From Candidatus Limiplasma pullicola (GTDB lineage Bacteria; Bacillota; Clostridia; Christensenellales; Aristaeellaceae), in assembly GCA_018710985.1 (NCBI GenBank), contig DVIV01000009.1, forward strand, positions 47,846 through 111,845: a stretch of 64,000 nucleotides of DNA. The letters are read 5' to 3'. Shown here piece after piece: positions 10,637 through 19,316 of this stretch (the first letter of the stretch is position 1; each line of letters opens with the position of its first letter). Below the pieces are notes generated by a model. That model did not search any database. It was not told where the DNA came from and saw nothing but the letters and a program-made list of their open reading frames with translations. The position numbers and the translations under genes are program-made.

Positions 10637-12307
10637 ATGGCGACGGATTTGGAAATCGCACGGGAAGCAAAGCTGGAACCTATTGAAAACATCGCCCGGA
10701 CCGCGGGCTTTCTGCCGGAAACCGTTTCTCCCTATGGGCGGTATGTGGCCAAGATTGACCAGCGCGCCTATGCGGACCTGCCGCAGCGCGCAAAGTTGGT
10801 GCTGGTGACGGCCATCAACCCCACCCCTGCGGGCGAGGGCAAGACCACCGTATCCGTCGCTTTGGCCGACGGCATGCGCTGCATCGGCAAAAACGCCATG
10901 CTGGCCCTGCGCGAACCGTCGCTTGGGCCGGTGTTTGGCATGAAGGGCGGCGCGACAGGCGGCGGCTGGGCCCAGGTGGTGCCCATGGAGAGCATCAACC
11001 TGCACTTTACCGGCGACCTACACGCCATCACCGCCGCCAACAACCTGCTGTGCGCCATGGTGGACAACCACATCCAGCAGGGCAACGCCCTGGGCATCGA
11101 TCCCCGGCGGGTGTGCTTCCGCCATTGCCTGGACGTCAACGACCGGCAGCTGCGCCATATCGTGCAGGGCCTGGGCGGCACGCAGAACGGCACGCCGCGC
11201 GAGGACGGCTTTGACATCACCGCCGCCAGCGAGGTGATGGCCACCTTCTGCCTGGCCTCCGACCTCAGGGACCTCAAGGCCCGGCTGGGCCGCATCGTGG
11301 TCGCGCGCACGTATCAGGGCGCGCCGGTCACGGCGGGCGAAGTGGGCGCGGCGGGCGCGATGACCGCGCTGCTGCGCGACGCGTTCAGTCCCAACCTCAT
11401 CCAGACCATCGGCCATACCCCCTGCCTGATGCATGGCGGGCCGTTTGCCAACATCGCGCACGGCTGCAACAGCGTGGCCGCGACCCGGCTGGCGTTGCGC
11501 ATGTCCGACTATACGGTGACGGAGGCGGGCTTCGGCGCGGACCTGGGCGCGGAGAAGTTCCTGGACATCAAGTGCCGCATGAACGGCCTGTGGCCCAACG
11601 TGATCGTGCTGGTGGCCACGGTGCGCGCGCTCAAGCATCACGGCGGGGCCGCCAAGGGCACCTATGCCGAGCCCAACCCCGAAGCGCTCAAAGCCGGTAT
11701 GGCCAACCTGCTCAGCCATGTGAAAAACATCCGTGAGGTGTGGCAAAGCCCCGTGGTGGTGGCGCTCAACCGCTTCGCCACCGATACGGCGGAGGAACTG
11801 GACCTGGTCGCCTCGCTGCTGGCGGAGCAGGGGGTGGCCTGCGCGCCTTGCAACGGCTGGGCCGAGGGCGGCAAGGGGACCACGGAGCTGGCAAAGCTGG
11901 TCTGCGAGGCCGCCGACGCCAACCCTGCGCCGGTTCCCAGCTACACCTATCCCGACGAGGCTCCGCTCAAGGACAAGATCCGCGCGGTGGCCACCCGCAT
12001 CTATCACGCCGCTGAGGTCAGCTTCGCGCCGCAGGCCCTCAAGGACCTGGCGCAGCTGGAGGCAGACGGGTACGCCGGTTGCCCCGTGTGCATCGCCAAG
12101 ACCCAGTATTCCATGAGCGACGACGCCTCCCGCCTGGGCGCGCCGGAGGGATACACCCTCACCATCCGCTCGGCACGGCTCAGCGCCGGTGCGGGATTCG
12201 TGGTGGCGTTTGCGGGCAGCATCATCGCCATGCCCGGCCTGCCCAAGGTTCCCGCCGCCCTTGGCATCGATGTGGACGAGCAGGGCGAAATCACCGGTCT
12301 GTTCTGA
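10637..12307 (+). CDS. fhs: formate--tetrahydrofolate ligase
   Basis: A 556-residue enzyme that joins formate to tetrahydrofolate using ATP, giving 10-formyl-THF for purine synthesis or, in acetogens, the methyl branch of the Wood-Ljungdahl pathway. The ATP-binding PTPAGEGKTT, the LREPSLGPVFGMKGGATGGG segment and the FTGDLHAI region are family signatures, and length equals the usual 555-560. The ATG at 10637 gives MATDLEIAREAKL, the expected N-terminus; AAAGG lies about 13 bases upstream. It is transcribed from its own promoter with no folate-pathway neighbours, and the Lrp gene begins 58 bases downstream. Confidence 0.97.
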   Translation: MATDLEIAREAKLEPIENIARTAGFLPETVSPYGRYVAKIDQRAYADLPQRAKLVLVTAINPTPAGEGKTTVSVALADGMRCIGKNAMLALREPSLGPVFGMKGGATGGGWAQVVPMESINLHFTGDLHAITAANNLLCAMVDNHIQQGNALGIDPRRVCFRHCLDVNDRQLRHIVQGLGGTQNGTPREDGFDITAASEVMATFCLASDLRDLKARLGRIVVARTYQGAPVTAGEVGAAGAMTALLRDAFSPNLIQTIGHTPCLMHGGPFANIAHGCNSVAATRLALRMSDYTVTEAGFGADLGAEKFLDIKCRMNGLWPNVIVLVATVRALKHHGGAAKGTYAEPNPEALKAGMANLLSHVKNIREVWQSPVVVALNRFATDTAEELDLVASLLAEQGVACAPCNGWAEGGKGTTELAKLVCEAADANPAPVPSYTYPDEAPLKDKIRAVATRIYHAAEVSFAPQALKDLAQLEADGYAGCPVCIAKTQYSMSDDASRLGAPEGYTLTIRSARLSAGAGFVVAFAGSIIAMPGLPKVPAALGIDVDEQGEITGLF

Positions 12308-12365
12308 TTCTGATGATTCTGCGCAACACACCGCCAGGCGCTGTGCGCTGATAAGGAGGTTTCCC

Positions 12366-12857
12366 ATGCAAAGCCTGCAAATGCAACTGTTACATCTGCT
12401 TCAGGAGGATTGCCGCCTGCCCTTGGAGAAATTGGCAGTGATGACGAACGCCACCGTGGAGACCGTCGCAACCGTGATTGACGACATGGAGCGCAACGGC
12501 ATCATCCTGCGCTACGCGCCCGTCATCAACTGGGACAAGACGGACCGCGAACGCGTGGAGGCCATGATTGAGGTGCGCGTCACCCCGCAGCGCGACCAGG
12601 GCTTTGACGCCATCGCCGAGCGGATCTATCGCTTCGACGAGGTCAAATCGGTCTATCTCATGAGCGGGGCCTATGACCTTCTTTTGCTGGTGGAGGCGCA
12701 CAGCCTCAAGGAGCTGGCCTTCTTTGTCAGCACCAAGCTGAGCACGCTGGAAACCGTCACGGGCACGGCCACGCATTTTGTGCTCAAGCGCTACAAAAGC
12801 GACGGCGTCATCTTTGAGGGCAACGATGGCGACAAGAGGCTGGTGGTGACGGCGTGA
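12366..12857 (+). CDS. Lrp/AsnC-family transcriptional regulator
   Basis: 163 residues. The N-terminal winged helix-turn-helix covers about residues 5-60 (LPLEKLAVMTNATVETVATVI) and an AsnC_trans_reg/RAM effector domain runs from about 70 to 145 (YLMSGAYDLLLLVEA). Such proteins sense amino acids and usually control adjacent amino-acid genes. ATG 12366 has AAGGAGG at 12352-12358, 7 bases upstream. Its GTGA overlap with the following aminotransferase gene shows translational coupling, so the target and effector likely relate to that enzyme. No operator could be identified. Confidence 0.9.
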   Translation: MQSLQMQLLHLLQEDCRLPLEKLAVMTNATVETVATVIDDMERNGIILRYAPVINWDKTDRERVEAMIEVRVTPQRDQGFDAIAERIYRFDEVKSVYLMSGAYDLLLLVEAHSLKELAFFVSTKLSTLETVTGTATHFVLKRYKSDGVIFEGNDGDKRLVVTA

Positions 12858-14038
12858 GCTTCGAACCTTCGCGTTACCTGAACCAGACCATTCTGGAGGT
12901 GCCCAAGAGCGGCATTCGCAAGTTCTTTGACGTGGCCGCCACCATGCCCGGCGCGATTTCGCTGGGCGTGGGCGAGCCGGACTTCGTCACGCCCTATCAT
13001 ATCCGCAACGCGGCCATCAACAGCCTTCTGGACGGCGAAACCGCCTACACCAGCAACTGGGGCATGCTCAGCCTGCGTGAGGAAATCGCCCGCTACATGC
13101 AGGACCGCTACCACCTGACCTACGACCCCAAGAAGGAAATTCTGGTGACGGTCGGAGCCAGCGAGGGCATTGACCTGAGCCTGCGCGTGCTGATGAACCC
13201 CGGCGACGAGGTGCTCATCCCCGAACCCAGCTATGTCAGCTACGCGCCGGGCGTGGTGTTCGCGGGCGGCGTGCCCGTGCCCGTGCCCACCAGCGAGCAA
13301 AACGGCTTTGCTCTGATGCCCGAAGCGCTGGCCGCCGCCGTGACGCCCCGCACCAAGGCCGTGATTCTGCCCTATCCCAACAACCCCACCGGCGCGGTGC
13401 TGGACCGCCCGCTGCTGGAGCGCCTGCGCGACGTGTTCGTGGAAAACGACCTCATCGTGATCAGCGACGAAATCTATTCCGAGCTGACCTACACCGAGGA
13501 AGGCCATACGAGCATTGCCAGCCTGCCCGGCATGCATGAGCGCACCATCGTCCTCAACGGCTTCAGCAAGGCCTTTGCCATGACCGGCTGGCGCATGGGT
13601 TACCTGTGCGCGCCCGCCGCCTTTGCCGATGTGATGTGCAAGATCCATCAGTACACCATCCTCTGCGCGCCCCGGCAGGGTCAGGTGGCGGCGGAGGAGG
13701 CGCTCAGGCAGGGCCGGGAGGACGGCTATGCGGATGTGCTTTCCATGCGGGAAAGCTACAACCAGCGCCGCCGTTTGATGGTGCAGTCCTTCCGCGACAT
13801 GGGCCTGAGCTGCTTTGAGCCGCTGGGCGCGTTCTACGTGTTCCCCGGCATCCAAAAGACTGGCCTGAGCAGCGAGGACTTCTGCCAGCGCCTCCTGCGC
13901 GAAAAGAAGGTCGTCACCGTGCCCGGCACGGCCTTTGGCGCCAGCGGTGAAGGCTACATTCGCTGCAGCTACGCCACCGGTATTGCCAAGCTCACCGAGG
14001 CGCTCGACCGCATGGCGGACTTTGTGGCGTCCCTATAA
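12854..14038 (+). CDS. PLP-dependent class I/II aminotransferase
   Basis: A 394-residue fold-type I aminotransferase. Visible landmarks are GVGEPDFVTP at the N-terminus, the NNPTGAVL asparagine motif, DEIYSELTY (PLP pyridine-N Asp) and the Schiff-base lysine in NGFSKAFAMTGWRMGYL, with the phosphate-binding Arg close after it; the C-terminal carboxylate-binding Arg is in YIRCSYATG. It resembles aspartate/aromatic-type AspC-PatA enzymes. The start is GTG overlapping the Lrp stop by 4 bases. Specificity is not readable; the linked Lrp regulator suggests amino-acid-responsive expression. Confidence 0.92.
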   Translation: MSFEPSRYLNQTILEVPKSGIRKFFDVAATMPGAISLGVGEPDFVTPYHIRNAAINSLLDGETAYTSNWGMLSLREEIARYMQDRYHLTYDPKKEILVTVGASEGIDLSLRVLMNPGDEVLIPEPSYVSYAPGVVFAGGVPVPVPTSEQNGFALMPEALAAAVTPRTKAVILPYPNNPTGAVLDRPLLERLRDVFVENDLIVISDEIYSELTYTEEGHTSIASLPGMHERTIVLNGFSKAFAMTGWRMGYLCAPAAFADVMCKIHQYTILCAPRQGQVAAEEALRQGREDGYADVLSMRESYNQRRRLMVQSFRDMGLSCFEPLGAFYVFPGIQKTGLSSEDFCQRLLREKKVVTVPGTAFGASGEGYIRCSYATGIAKLTEALDRMADFVASL

Positions 14039-14070
14039 TTCCTTTCTGACCAGAACCCGGAGGTGGCCGA

Positions 14071-15252
14071 ATGATCCCCAAGAACAAGCGCTTTTCTCTC
14101 GTTCTCGTGCTGCTGATGTGCCTGACCCTGTGCCTGACCGCCCTTTCGGAGGGGGACACGGAGGAGGTATCCATCACCATCTTTGACGAAAACGGCGAGG
14201 TCGTTGTGGGCGAGACCCCGGAGCCGGAGGTGACGCCGGAGCCGACGGTGGACCCCAGCCTGCCCGTGTATGAGGCAGACGGGTCCATTCTGCTCACCAT
14301 GACGTTTGGAGGCGACATGACCATCGGCTCCAATGTGCAGTCCAGCGGGACCTCCATCTTTGAAAAGGAGCTGGACAAGCAGAAGGGCGACATCAATTTC
14401 CCCTTCCGCAACGTGCGGGATATTCTGCTGGCGGACGACCTGACCATGGTCAACTTCGAGGGTACGCTCACCACCGAGGGACGAAACCCCGACAAGAAGG
14501 AGAATGAGTTCCTCTTCCGGGCCGACCCCAGCTATGTGGAGATGCTGCCTGCGGGCGGCGTGGACACGGTGTCGCTGGAAAACAACCACGTGCTGGACAT
14601 GGGCGAAAGCGGCCTTGAGGAAACCAAGGAAACCCTGCTGGATGCCGGGATTCCCTATGCCAGCGAGGACGAGCCCGCCATCCTGACCGTCAAGGGCGTG
14701 AAGATCGGCAGCCTGGCCTACCAGACCTTCGGCGGACGGCATGACGAGTTGATCGAGAAGGTGCCGGGCGACATCCAGGCCCTGCGCGATGAGGGCTGCG
14801 ACATCGTGATCGTCAGCTACCACTGGGGAGCGGAGAAGGATTACTATCCCAACGACAACCAGGTCCGTCTGGGCCGCGCCACCATCGACGCGGGCGCCGA
14901 CCTGGTCGTGGGCCATCACAGCCACCGCATCAACCCCATCGAGTACTATAACGGCAAGTATATCTGCTATTCGCTGGGCAATTTCTCCTTTGCGGGCAAC
15001 AACAAGCCCAGCGATATGACGACCTTCCTGTTCCAGATCCGCATGCGCCTGCGCGACGGCGAGGTGAACAGCGAGGCCATCAAGATCATCCCCTGCCGCA
15101 TTTCCAGCCGCACGGATTACAATGACTTCGCTCCCACGCCCTACACTGACGACAGCAGCATCGAGGTCGTCCTGCGCACGCTGCGCGAGAACGGCAAGCG
15201 CCTGGACTACGCCCTGGAGGAATACCCGCTCAAGTGGCCGGACGAGGAATGA
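14071..15252 (+). CDS. CapA-family secreted (PGA-cap-like) metallophosphoesterase
   Basis: 393 residues: a signal peptide (hydrophobic core about 9-26), a Pro/Glu-rich linker (PEPEVTPEPTVDP), then a CapA domain with FGGDMTIG, NFEGTLT, ENNHVLDMGESG, VSYHWGAE and VVGHHSHRINPIEYYNGKYI. The domain belongs to the calcineurin-like phosphoesterase superfamily and is named after CapA of the poly-gamma-glutamate capsule system. No CapB/CapC genes occur here, so a capsule role is doubtful. GGAGG lies 7 bases before ATG 14071. It is separated from the aminotransferase by 32 bases and may be co-transcribed. Confidence 0.9.
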   Translation: MIPKNKRFSLVLVLLMCLTLCLTALSEGDTEEVSITIFDENGEVVVGETPEPEVTPEPTVDPSLPVYEADGSILLTMTFGGDMTIGSNVQSSGTSIFEKELDKQKGDINFPFRNVRDILLADDLTMVNFEGTLTTEGRNPDKKENEFLFRADPSYVEMLPAGGVDTVSLENNHVLDMGESGLEETKETLLDAGIPYASEDEPAILTVKGVKIGSLAYQTFGGRHDELIEKVPGDIQALRDEGCDIVIVSYHWGAEKDYYPNDNQVRLGRATIDAGADLVVGHHSHRINPIEYYNGKYICYSLGNFSFAGNNKPSDMTTFLFQIRMRLRDGEVNSEAIKIIPCRISSRTDYNDFAPTPYTDDSSIEVVLRTLRENGKRLDYALEEYPLKWPDEE

Positions 15253-15281
15253 GCCCGGCTGGAGCAAAAAGAGCATCAAAA

Positions 15282-15309
15282 GAAGCGGCCGCTATTGTGC
15301 GGCCGCTTC
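15282..15309 (-). terminator. terminator overlapping the end of the LysR gene
   Basis: GAAGCGGCCGC (15282-15292) and GCGGCCGCTTC (15299-15309) form an 11-bp perfect stem; on the minus strand it is followed by TTTTGATG. One arm encodes the last LysR codons. It may also stop the convergent CapA transcript. Confidence 0.7.
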
Positions 15310-16182
15310 CTTGCACAGATCCATAAACAGCTCGATCAGCGGGCTGACCCATTTGTTTTTATGGTGCGCGCACACGGCGGAAAGGTGCGGCTGGGGCATT
15401 TCCGTGGGAATTTCCACCAGCTCGCCGCTGCTCAGCTCCTTCTCCACCACAAATTGCGGCAAAAAGGACACCCCCGCATCGCTTTTGACCAGGTTGACGA
15501 TGGTGGGGACGCTCCACAACTCGATGGTATGGTCCAGCAAAATGGCCCTTTCGCGCAGATAGCCCTCGAACATCTGCCGGAAGATGCAGTTGGGCTCGTT
15601 GATGATGAAGGGCACGGGAATCGTCCTGTCCGGCGTGATGAAGTCCGGGTATCGCCGCGCCACCTCCGGCGAGGCCACCAGCAGCGCCGAATAGCGCCCG
15701 AATGGGACCGCCGTCAGGCTGGAGCCGAAGCCTCCGACATCCTCGTAGAATACGCCCACGTCCAGATCGCCCGCAATCAGCGCGTCCCGGATCTCGTAGC
15801 AGTTCATGGAGCGCAGAAAGAGCCGCGCCTTTGGGGCGCGCCTGTGAAACGCCTTCACGATGGCGGGAAAGCGGTAGCACAGCAGCGTTTCGCCCACGCC
15901 GATGCGCAAATCTCCCTGGCACAGCGCCAGCTCTTTTTCAAAGCAGCGCAGCCGGTCCATGGAGGCGAACACGTCCCGCACATAGGGCAGCAGCTGCGCG
16001 CCCGCCTGGGTCAGCGCCATCCTGCGGCCCACCTTTTCAAACAGCTTTGCGCCCAGCTCGTTTTCCAGCTGCCCCATTTGAAAGGTGATGGCGGATTGGG
16101 TGTAATTCAGCTTTTCGGCGGCCCTGGCAAAGCTGCCCGCGTCCACGATGGTCTGAAAGGTATGAAGATATTTAAGCTCCAT
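15292..16182 (-). CDS. LysR-family transcriptional regulator
   Basis: 296 residues. An N-terminal helix-turn-helix (about 15-60: LNYTQSAITFQMGQLENELGAKLFEKVGRR) is followed by a periplasmic-binding-like effector domain from about residue 90. ATG 16182 (MELKYLHTF) is chosen since LysR proteins begin at this point; the longer in-frame start adds an atypical WW segment. Divergent from a GNAT gene across a 117-base region containing a perfect 15-base palindrome with T-N11-A, the LysR box form, so it probably regulates itself and the acetyltransferase. The effector is unknown. Confidence 0.9.
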   Translation of the reverse strand: MELKYLHTFQTIVDAGSFARAAEKLNYTQSAITFQMGQLENELGAKLFEKVGRRMALTQAGAQLLPYVRDVFASMDRLRCFEKELALCQGDLRIGVGETLLCYRFPAIVKAFHRRAPKARLFLRSMNCYEIRDALIAGDLDVGVFYEDVGGFGSSLTAVPFGRYSALLVASPEVARRYPDFITPDRTIPVPFIINEPNCIFRQMFEGYLRERAILLDHTIELWSVPTIVNLVKSDAGVSFLPQFVVEKELSSGELVEIPTEMPQPHLSAVCAHHKNKWVSPLIELFMDLCKEAAAQ

Positions 16183-16198
16183 GACAGCCCACCAACAA

Positions 16199-16213
16199 TT
16201 CAAATTATTTGAA
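16199..16213. promoter_or_regulatory. LysR-box-like palindrome
   Basis: TTCAAATTATTTGAA is a perfect 15-base palindrome (TTCAAAT-T-ATTTGAA) that contains T-N11-A. It lies between the divergent LysR and GNAT genes, 17 bases upstream of the LysR start. Confidence 0.65.
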
Positions 16214-16235
16214 GAAAAACTCCAAAAAACTGAAA

Positions 16236-16264
16236 TTGTTTTGAAGCCTTTCCGATGCTATGAT
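16236..16264 (+). promoter_or_regulatory. promoter of the GNAT gene
   Basis: TTGTTT (16236-16241), 17-base spacer, TATGAT (16259-16264) preceded by TGC (extended -10). It lies 35 bases before the start codon. Confidence 0.6.
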
Positions 16265-16299
16265 ACACCAGAGGAAACCAAAAAGAAAGGGGCAAAGTG

Positions 16300-16803
16300 A
16301 TGAATACACTGCAAGCGGCCCGGCCCGACGAGCTTGACGCATGCTGGGAGATCATCCGGGAGGGCAGGGCATTTCAAAACGAGCAGGGCTTTGTTCAGTG
16401 GACAGAGGACTATCCCAACCGGGAAACCCTTCGCCAGGATATTGAGGAAGGAAAGGGCTTCGTCCTCAAGGTGGACGGAGTGATTGCCGCGTATATGTGC
16501 GTGGATTTTGACGGCGAACCGGCCTATGCGGCCATCGAGGGCCGGTGGGAAACGGAGGAGCCGTACGCGGTGGTGCACCGCATGGCCTTCGCCGTGGCGT
16601 TTCGCGGGCGGGGGCTGGCGGCGGATACGTTTGCGCTGATCGAGCGGCTGTGCCTGTCGCGGGGTGTCAGGAGCCTTCGCGCCGATACGGATTTCCCCAA
16701 TTTACGCATGCAGCATGTGCTGGAGAAATGCGGCTTCGTTCGGCGCGGCGTGGTCGTCTTTCAGGGCAGCGGCAAGCTGGCCTACGACAAGTCCCTCGCG
16801 TAA
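16300..16803 (+). CDS. GNAT-family N-acetyltransferase
   Basis: 167 residues with the GNAT fold. A beta strand YAVVHRMAFAVAFRGRGLAA carries the acetyl-CoA-binding R/Q-x-x-G-x-G/A-type loop (RGRGLA), and the terminal NLRMQHVLEKCGFVRRG segment is the usual C-terminal motif. ATG 16300 is favoured over GTG 16297 because AAAGGGG lies 7 bases upstream of it. Substrate unknown; related proteins acetylate amines or protein N-termini. It is divergent from a LysR regulator that likely controls it. The stop is 7 bases from the convergent RluA gene. Confidence 0.88.
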   Translation: MNTLQAARPDELDACWEIIREGRAFQNEQGFVQWTEDYPNRETLRQDIEEGKGFVLKVDGVIAAYMCVDFDGEPAYAAIEGRWETEEPYAVVHRMAFAVAFRGRGLAADTFALIERLCLSRGVRSLRADTDFPNLRMQHVLEKCGFVRRGVVVFQGSGKLAYDKSLA

Positions 16804-16810
16804 ACGTCGG

Positions 16811-17695
16811 TCAGTCCCGGTCCATCAGGGCCGAAAGCTCGGAGGGCAGCGGGCTTTCCCGCTCAATCCATTCGCCGGTCACGGGGTGGCGCAGCCGCAC
16901 CAGCGCGCTGTGCAGGGCAAAGCGGCCGGGCAGCTCGTCCAGCTCGGTTCCATAGAGAAAATCGCCCGCTACGGGGCAGCCCAGCGCGGAGAGATGCACG
17001 CGGATCTGATGGGTGCGTCCCGTGTCCAGCCGGAGGCGCAGCAGGCTGCGGCCCCCGCGGGTTTCCAGCACGCGGTAATACGTGCGCGCGGGCTTTCCGT
17101 CCGCACGCACCTCGCGCCGGATGGTCGCGCCGTCCGCCTTGCCGATCGGCAGGTCAATCACGCCCTGATCCCGGGGCGGCGCGCCTTCGATCACGGCCAG
17201 GTATTCCCGGATGAATTCCGACCCGTGCAAAAGACGCTGCAAAAGGTGCTGCGCATGCGCCGTGCGCGCGGCCAGCATCAGCCCGCTGGTGCCTTTGTCC
17301 AGGCGGTTTACGGGCCGGTAGACAAAGCCTTCGGGACAACCCGCGTAGGCGTAGAGGGCATTTTCCAGCGTGGGGCCCTCTTTTTTTTGCGAACTGGAGG
17401 AGGGAAGCGGCGCGGGCTTGTCGATCATCCAGAAATGCGCGTCCTCGTACGGGACGCGCAAGGGAAGAGAAAAGGGTTCGGGCGGCGGCGCGGAGGCTTC
17501 GGGCACATCCACGGACAGGCGCTCGCCGGCATGTACGCGCCGGTCCGCCAGCACGGGCGCGCCATTTACCATCAGTGCGCCATGGAACTTGGCGCGCTTG
17601 AACTGCCCGCTGCTCAGCCGCAGGCCGCCCATGGCCGCCTGGCGCACCGTGCGCCCATCCAGCGCCGGAGGGATGATCAGCTCGTAGCGCGGCAT
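16811..17695 (-). CDS. RluA-family pseudouridine synthase
   Basis: 294 residues: an N-terminal S4-like RNA-binding region (about 15-75, GGLRLSSGQFKRAKFHGALMVNG) and a catalytic domain with VNRLDKGTSGLML, whose Asp is the nucleophile in the conserved RLD-x-x-TSG signature. It isomerises uridine to pseudouridine in rRNA or tRNA; the RluA/RluC/RluD branch cannot be assigned here. The AAGGAGG-type site lies 8 bases upstream of ATG 17695. It is the last gene of a long minus-strand series, 19 bases after the flippase. Confidence 0.93.
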   Translation of the reverse strand: MPRYELIIPPALDGRTVRQAAMGGLRLSSGQFKRAKFHGALMVNGAPVLADRRVHAGERLSVDVPEASAPPPEPFSLPLRVPYEDAHFWMIDKPAPLPSSSSQKKEGPTLENALYAYAGCPEGFVYRPVNRLDKGTSGLMLAARTAHAQHLLQRLLHGSEFIREYLAVIEGAPPRDQGVIDLPIGKADGATIRREVRADGKPARTYYRVLETRGGRSLLRLRLDTGRTHQIRVHLSALGCPVAGDFLYGTELDELPGRFALHSALVRLRHPVTGEWIERESPLPSELSALMDRD

Positions 17696-17714
17696 ACCAG
17701 CGCCTCCTTTTTGA

Positions 17715-19280
17715 TCAGTGCCCGATGTGCCGCAGCATGAAGGTCAGCCGTTCCAGCAGCGAGCGCAGGGCCTTGCGGTCAAACAGCCAGGTGACGGCCA
17801 GCGTGACCGCCGAGGCATACAGCACCAGCATCACGCCGTACATGGCCCAGGAGAAAAAGCGCTGCGGCGGGTCCACCAGCAACAGGCACGGGGCGGCGAT
17901 GAGGACCGTGGTCACGAACATGCGCACGATGCGCCAGGCCGTCTTTTGCCAGGGGATTCCCGTGACCTCTTTGGGGATGAAGCGAAGCTGGAGCACGGTG
18001 CGCGCCAGGTTACCCACGCATACGCCCGCCACGATGCCGCACAGCGCGCGCATGGTGCCGTAGGGCATCAGCAAAAGGCCAAGCGCCGTGCCGCACACCA
18101 CGGTCAGCCCGATCTGCCAGAAGCAGTGGGACCGCACCTCGCGGAATTTTCCGCTGGTGGTAATCATCAGATCCATGGGCATTTTCGCGTGGTTGGTCAC
18201 CGCCTCGGCGATGATGAGCATGCCCAACAGCGGCGCGTCGTAGTTGGCCGCATCCGTTACGCCATGGGTATAGAGCGTCACGAAGGGCACGATCAGCACG
18301 GCCGCCGCGCCGAAGAGAATGCTCACCAGCATGTAATACAGGCATTCAAAATCGCGGTATGCCCGCTGGAAGGCGCTTTTGCGGCCGCTGACCAGCAGGT
18401 TTCCGAAGATCGAGTTGATGCCCGTGGTGCCCATCTTGAGAATGCCCCACAGCCCTACCGTGACCATGTGATACACGCCATATACGCTCAAAAGGCCCGC
18501 ATCGCGCGTGACCACCGTGCCCAGAATGGCGCCCGCGCCCTGCTGGAACACGTTGGTCAGCTCCACGGACAGCGCGTCCCAGCGGGTGGAGAGGGCGGCG
18601 CGGTTGGGCTCCGCGTGCGGGTCCACATAGGGATAGTGCTTCTTGGCGTAGCGGGACAGGAGCACCGACCGCACCAGAATGGTCAGCGAGGCCGCCAGCC
18701 GCACCACGATCACGTCCATGCCCAGGTAGGGAAGCACCACGATCAGCGCGGTCGACAGCATCAGCGAGCTCATCGAGGCCAGCGACACCACATACGTGCG
18801 CTGGTCGGCGGCGATAAGCACGCGGTAGCGCGCCATGGTGAAAAACTCCAGCATGCCCGACAGGCCCATCGCCAGAATGAGCACCATCACGCTCAGATGG
18901 CTCACGGGCAGGCCGTTTAAGTCCCGCACCGGCACAAAGAAGGGATAGGCGATGGTGAAGGCCACCGTCAGCCCCGTAAACATCCAGCCCGCCGCGTTGT
19001 AAAACAGGCGTGCCGCCGACGCGATGCCGCTGACGGCCTGATGATCGTGCCGGGCCAGCGGCTCGTAGAGCGCGACGTTGACGGAGGCGGCCAGTCCGGC
19101 TTCCAGCATCTTAAAATAGGTCAGGAACTCCGTGACCGATACGATCAGCCCGTTGATCTCCGAACCGTAGTAGAGGATCATCAGCCGGGGGGTGATAAAC
19201 CCCATCACCATGGCCGTAAGCTGGTAAAGCGCGGTGGAAAGCGTGTTTTGAACGAAGCGGGCGGTACGCGTGGTACTCAA
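17715..19280 (-). CDS. Wzx-like polysaccharide flippase (MOP superfamily)
   Basis: A 521-residue polytopic membrane protein with about 12-14 hydrophobic segments and no signal peptide. The N-terminal LYQLTAMVMGFITPRLMILYYGSEINGLI and the overall layout fit oligosaccharide flippases of the MOP superfamily, which move lipid-linked glycans to the outer face. The start is TTG at 19280 with GGGAGAA about 8 bases upstream; no ATG-led alternative keeps the first span. It lies 36 bases after nadE. No glycosyltransferase is adjacent, so the glycan is unknown, though glycan-related membrane genes lie at 40-46 kb. Confidence 0.82.
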   Translation of the reverse strand: MSTTRTARFVQNTLSTALYQLTAMVMGFITPRLMILYYGSEINGLIVSVTEFLTYFKMLEAGLAASVNVALYEPLARHDHQAVSGIASAARLFYNAAGWMFTGLTVAFTIAYPFFVPVRDLNGLPVSHLSVMVLILAMGLSGMLEFFTMARYRVLIAADQRTYVVSLASMSSLMLSTALIVVLPYLGMDVIVVRLAASLTILVRSVLLSRYAKKHYPYVDPHAEPNRAALSTRWDALSVELTNVFQQGAGAILGTVVTRDAGLLSVYGVYHMVTVGLWGILKMGTTGINSIFGNLLVSGRKSAFQRAYRDFECLYYMLVSILFGAAAVLIVPFVTLYTHGVTDAANYDAPLLGMLIIAEAVTNHAKMPMDLMITTSGKFREVRSHCFWQIGLTVVCGTALGLLLMPYGTMRALCGIVAGVCVGNLARTVLQLRFIPKEVTGIPWQKTAWRIVRMFVTTVLIAAPCLLLVDPPQRFFSWAMYGVMLVLYASAVTLAVTWLFDRKALRSLLERLTFMLRHIGH

Positions 19281-19316
19281 TGCAGGGTTCTCCCTTTCGT
19301 ATATCGGGTAAAACGG

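Noticed and set aside
14071..15252. Poly-gamma-glutamate capsule biosynthesis
   Set aside because: CapB, CapC and CapD genes are absent; CapA-fold proteins are common without capsule.
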